From contig NZ_ARVW01000001.1 in the NCBI RefSeq assembly GCF_000384315.1, positions 1 through 64,000 on the forward strand: a stretch of 64,000 nt of DNA, written 5' to 3'. Under the pieces are notes generated by a model. It had not been told where the DNA came from and did not search any database. It was given only the letters and a program-made list of their open reading frames with translations. The DNA comes from Amycolatopsis nigrescens CSC17Ta-90 (GTDB lineage Bacteria; Actinomycetota; Actinomycetes; Mycobacteriales; Pseudonocardiaceae). Position numbers and translations under genes: made by a program. This document shows, one piece after another, positions 63,217-64,000 of the stretch (position 1 is its first letter; the number at the start of each line of letters is the position of its first letter).

Positions 63217-64000
63217 ATGAGTGGTGTTGCATCGTGTTCGGGGGACTTACGCACGCTGACCACATCCACCTACCGCGGGGTCAACGACGGCGCGCTGGCC
63301 GAGCTGTGCTCGGCACTGTTCGCCTCGCTGCCCCGCAGCGACCAGCGCAAGAAGGGAATCGAGTACATCCGCGGCCTGCTGGAGACCAACGGCCGCAAAT
63401 CCATCCGGAACATCGCCGCCCTGCTCGGCGGGCAGGCCACCGAACAGAGCCTGCACCACTTCATCAGCAGCTCCACCTGGGACTGGGACCCGGTTCGCCG
63501 GGTGCTGGCGCACTACGTCGCGCGCAGCACGCAGCCGCAGGCATGGGTGGTGCGGCCGATGGTGATCCCGAAGGCCGGCCAGCACTCGGTCGGGGTCGAC
63601 AAGCGGTTCTTCTCCACCCTCGGCCAGGTGCGCAACGCGCAGCAGGCGGTCGGGGTCTGGGCCGCGTCGGACGAGGTGAGCTGCCCGGTGAACTGGCGGC
63701 TGCACCTGCCCAAGGCATGGCTGGACGACGCTCCCCGTCGCAGCCGCGCCTCGATCCCGGACGAGATGGGCGCCGAGACCCTCGGCGACTGCGCGCTCGA
63801 GGCCTACCTCGGGATGGCCGCGCGGACGGAGCTGCCGGTCCGCCCGGTGGTGATGGACGCCCGTGAGGCCGACGTGATGAAGACGGTCCGGAAGCTACGG
63901 GCCGCCGGGGTGCCGATGTTGCTGCGGGTCAGCAACACGCTCCGGCTCAAGGTGGCCGATCCCGCACTGCCGGGGCACAGCGCCGACGCCCTGCCCGCGG
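63217..64000 (+). CDS. IS701-like transposase relative, first catalytic Asp lost; 3' end outside the window
   Basis: 261 residues in the window, frame open at the end. ATG at 63217 with AGAGG upstream. RGLLETNGRKSIRNIAALLGG and SLHHFISSSTWDWDPVRRVL match the N-terminal region of IS701-type DDE transposases. Where active enzymes have V-V-D-E-T-G-F-x-K-K-G-x-H-S-x-G-V this protein reads VVRPMVIPKAGQHSVGV, so the first catalytic D is R. A second acidic D is kept in VVMDAREADVM. Codon use is like the host's. Probably a domesticated or regulatory relative. Preceded by a 676-bp palindrome-rich gap. Confidence 0.8.
   Translation, partial: MSGVASCSGDLRTLTTSTYRGVNDGALAELCSALFASLPRSDQRKKGIEYIRGLLETNGRKSIRNIAALLGGQATEQSLHHFISSSTWDWDPVRRVLAHYVARSTQPQAWVVRPMVIPKAGQHSVGVDKRFFSTLGQVRNAQQAVGVWAASDEVSCPVNWRLHLPKAWLDDAPRRSRASIPDEMGAETLGDCALEAYLGMAARTELPVRPVVMDAREADVMKTVRKLRAAGVPMLLRVSNTLRLKVADPALPGHSADALPA

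Overview
Genomic DNA of a high-GC actinomycete. Gene content, protein sequences and GTG/TTG start usage best fit a member of the Pseudonocardiaceae, probably Amycolatopsis or a close relative; this is inference from what I recognise, not a database match. The window is gene-dense: about 70 protein genes, most of them chromosomal core, with accessory modules towards the right-hand end. I found no tRNA, rRNA or CRISPR array.

Layout. (1) 1-11.1 kb: the end of a Nudix hydrolase gene, a membrane-anchored substrate-binding/von Willebrand A protein, then a minus-strand core block (RNase J, DapA, Ser/Thr kinase, Nramp transporter, ACT protein, ThyX), followed by a plus-strand pair (ribbon-helix-helix protein plus DUF4097 protein) that seems to be transcribed without a leader. 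(2) 11.2-17.0 kb: a YcaQ-like DNA glycosylase, EamA exporter, GNAT, GtrA, a small VTT-like membrane protein, a cupin and a MocR-type regulator. (3) 17.0-39.3 kb: the conserved translation, RNA-processing and lysine block, all on the minus strand, so read it right to left: rimP-nusA-ylxR-infB-DUF503-rbfA-(esterase) ... MATE, MFS, truB, ribF, XRE regulator-thpR, rpsO, pnp, M16 peptidase, dapB-TPR. The nrnA-type DHH phosphoesterase gene that often follows rbfA in actinobacteria is not there; an esterase and a group of plus- and minus-strand accessory genes (TetR, SDR, tRNA/rRNA-type methyltransferase, SRPBCC, ArsR) occupy that place. (4) 39.4-49.1 kb: envelope and surface functions: a Tat ferritin-like lipoprotein, a class V aminotransferase, a six-repeat secreted propeller-like protein, a pair of bacterial PH-domain membrane proteins controlled by a TetR with an almost perfect operator, DUF1203, GPP34 and a GT39-type glycosyltransferase. 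(5) 49.2-62.5 kb: regulatory and transport modules: two NarL-type two-component systems (the second directly behind an ABC exporter), TetR, rhomboid-like protein, epimerase, HxlR/SDR divergon, a GntR-controlled CoA-transferase/enoyl-CoA hydratase operon, rhodanese and MarR. (6) 62.5-64.0 kb: the largest non-coding stretch, rich in palindromes, in front of an IS701-like transposase relative that has lost its first catalytic aspartate and runs off the window.

Recurring themes. Many convergent gene pairs end in long palindromes belonging to three recurring sequence families (the CAGCGAAGG, GGCAAATAGCCGGC and GTCGTGAGTG elements), which act as likely bidirectional terminators and may be mobile, REP-like repeats. 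Several regulators have convincing operators in divergent intergenic regions. Operons are packed with 1-4 bp GTGA/ATGA/TGATG overlaps. The most unusual features are the degenerate IS701-like protein, two SDR proteins and one hydratase with changed catalytic residues, and leaderless promoters whose -10 box lies 6 nt in front of the start codon.
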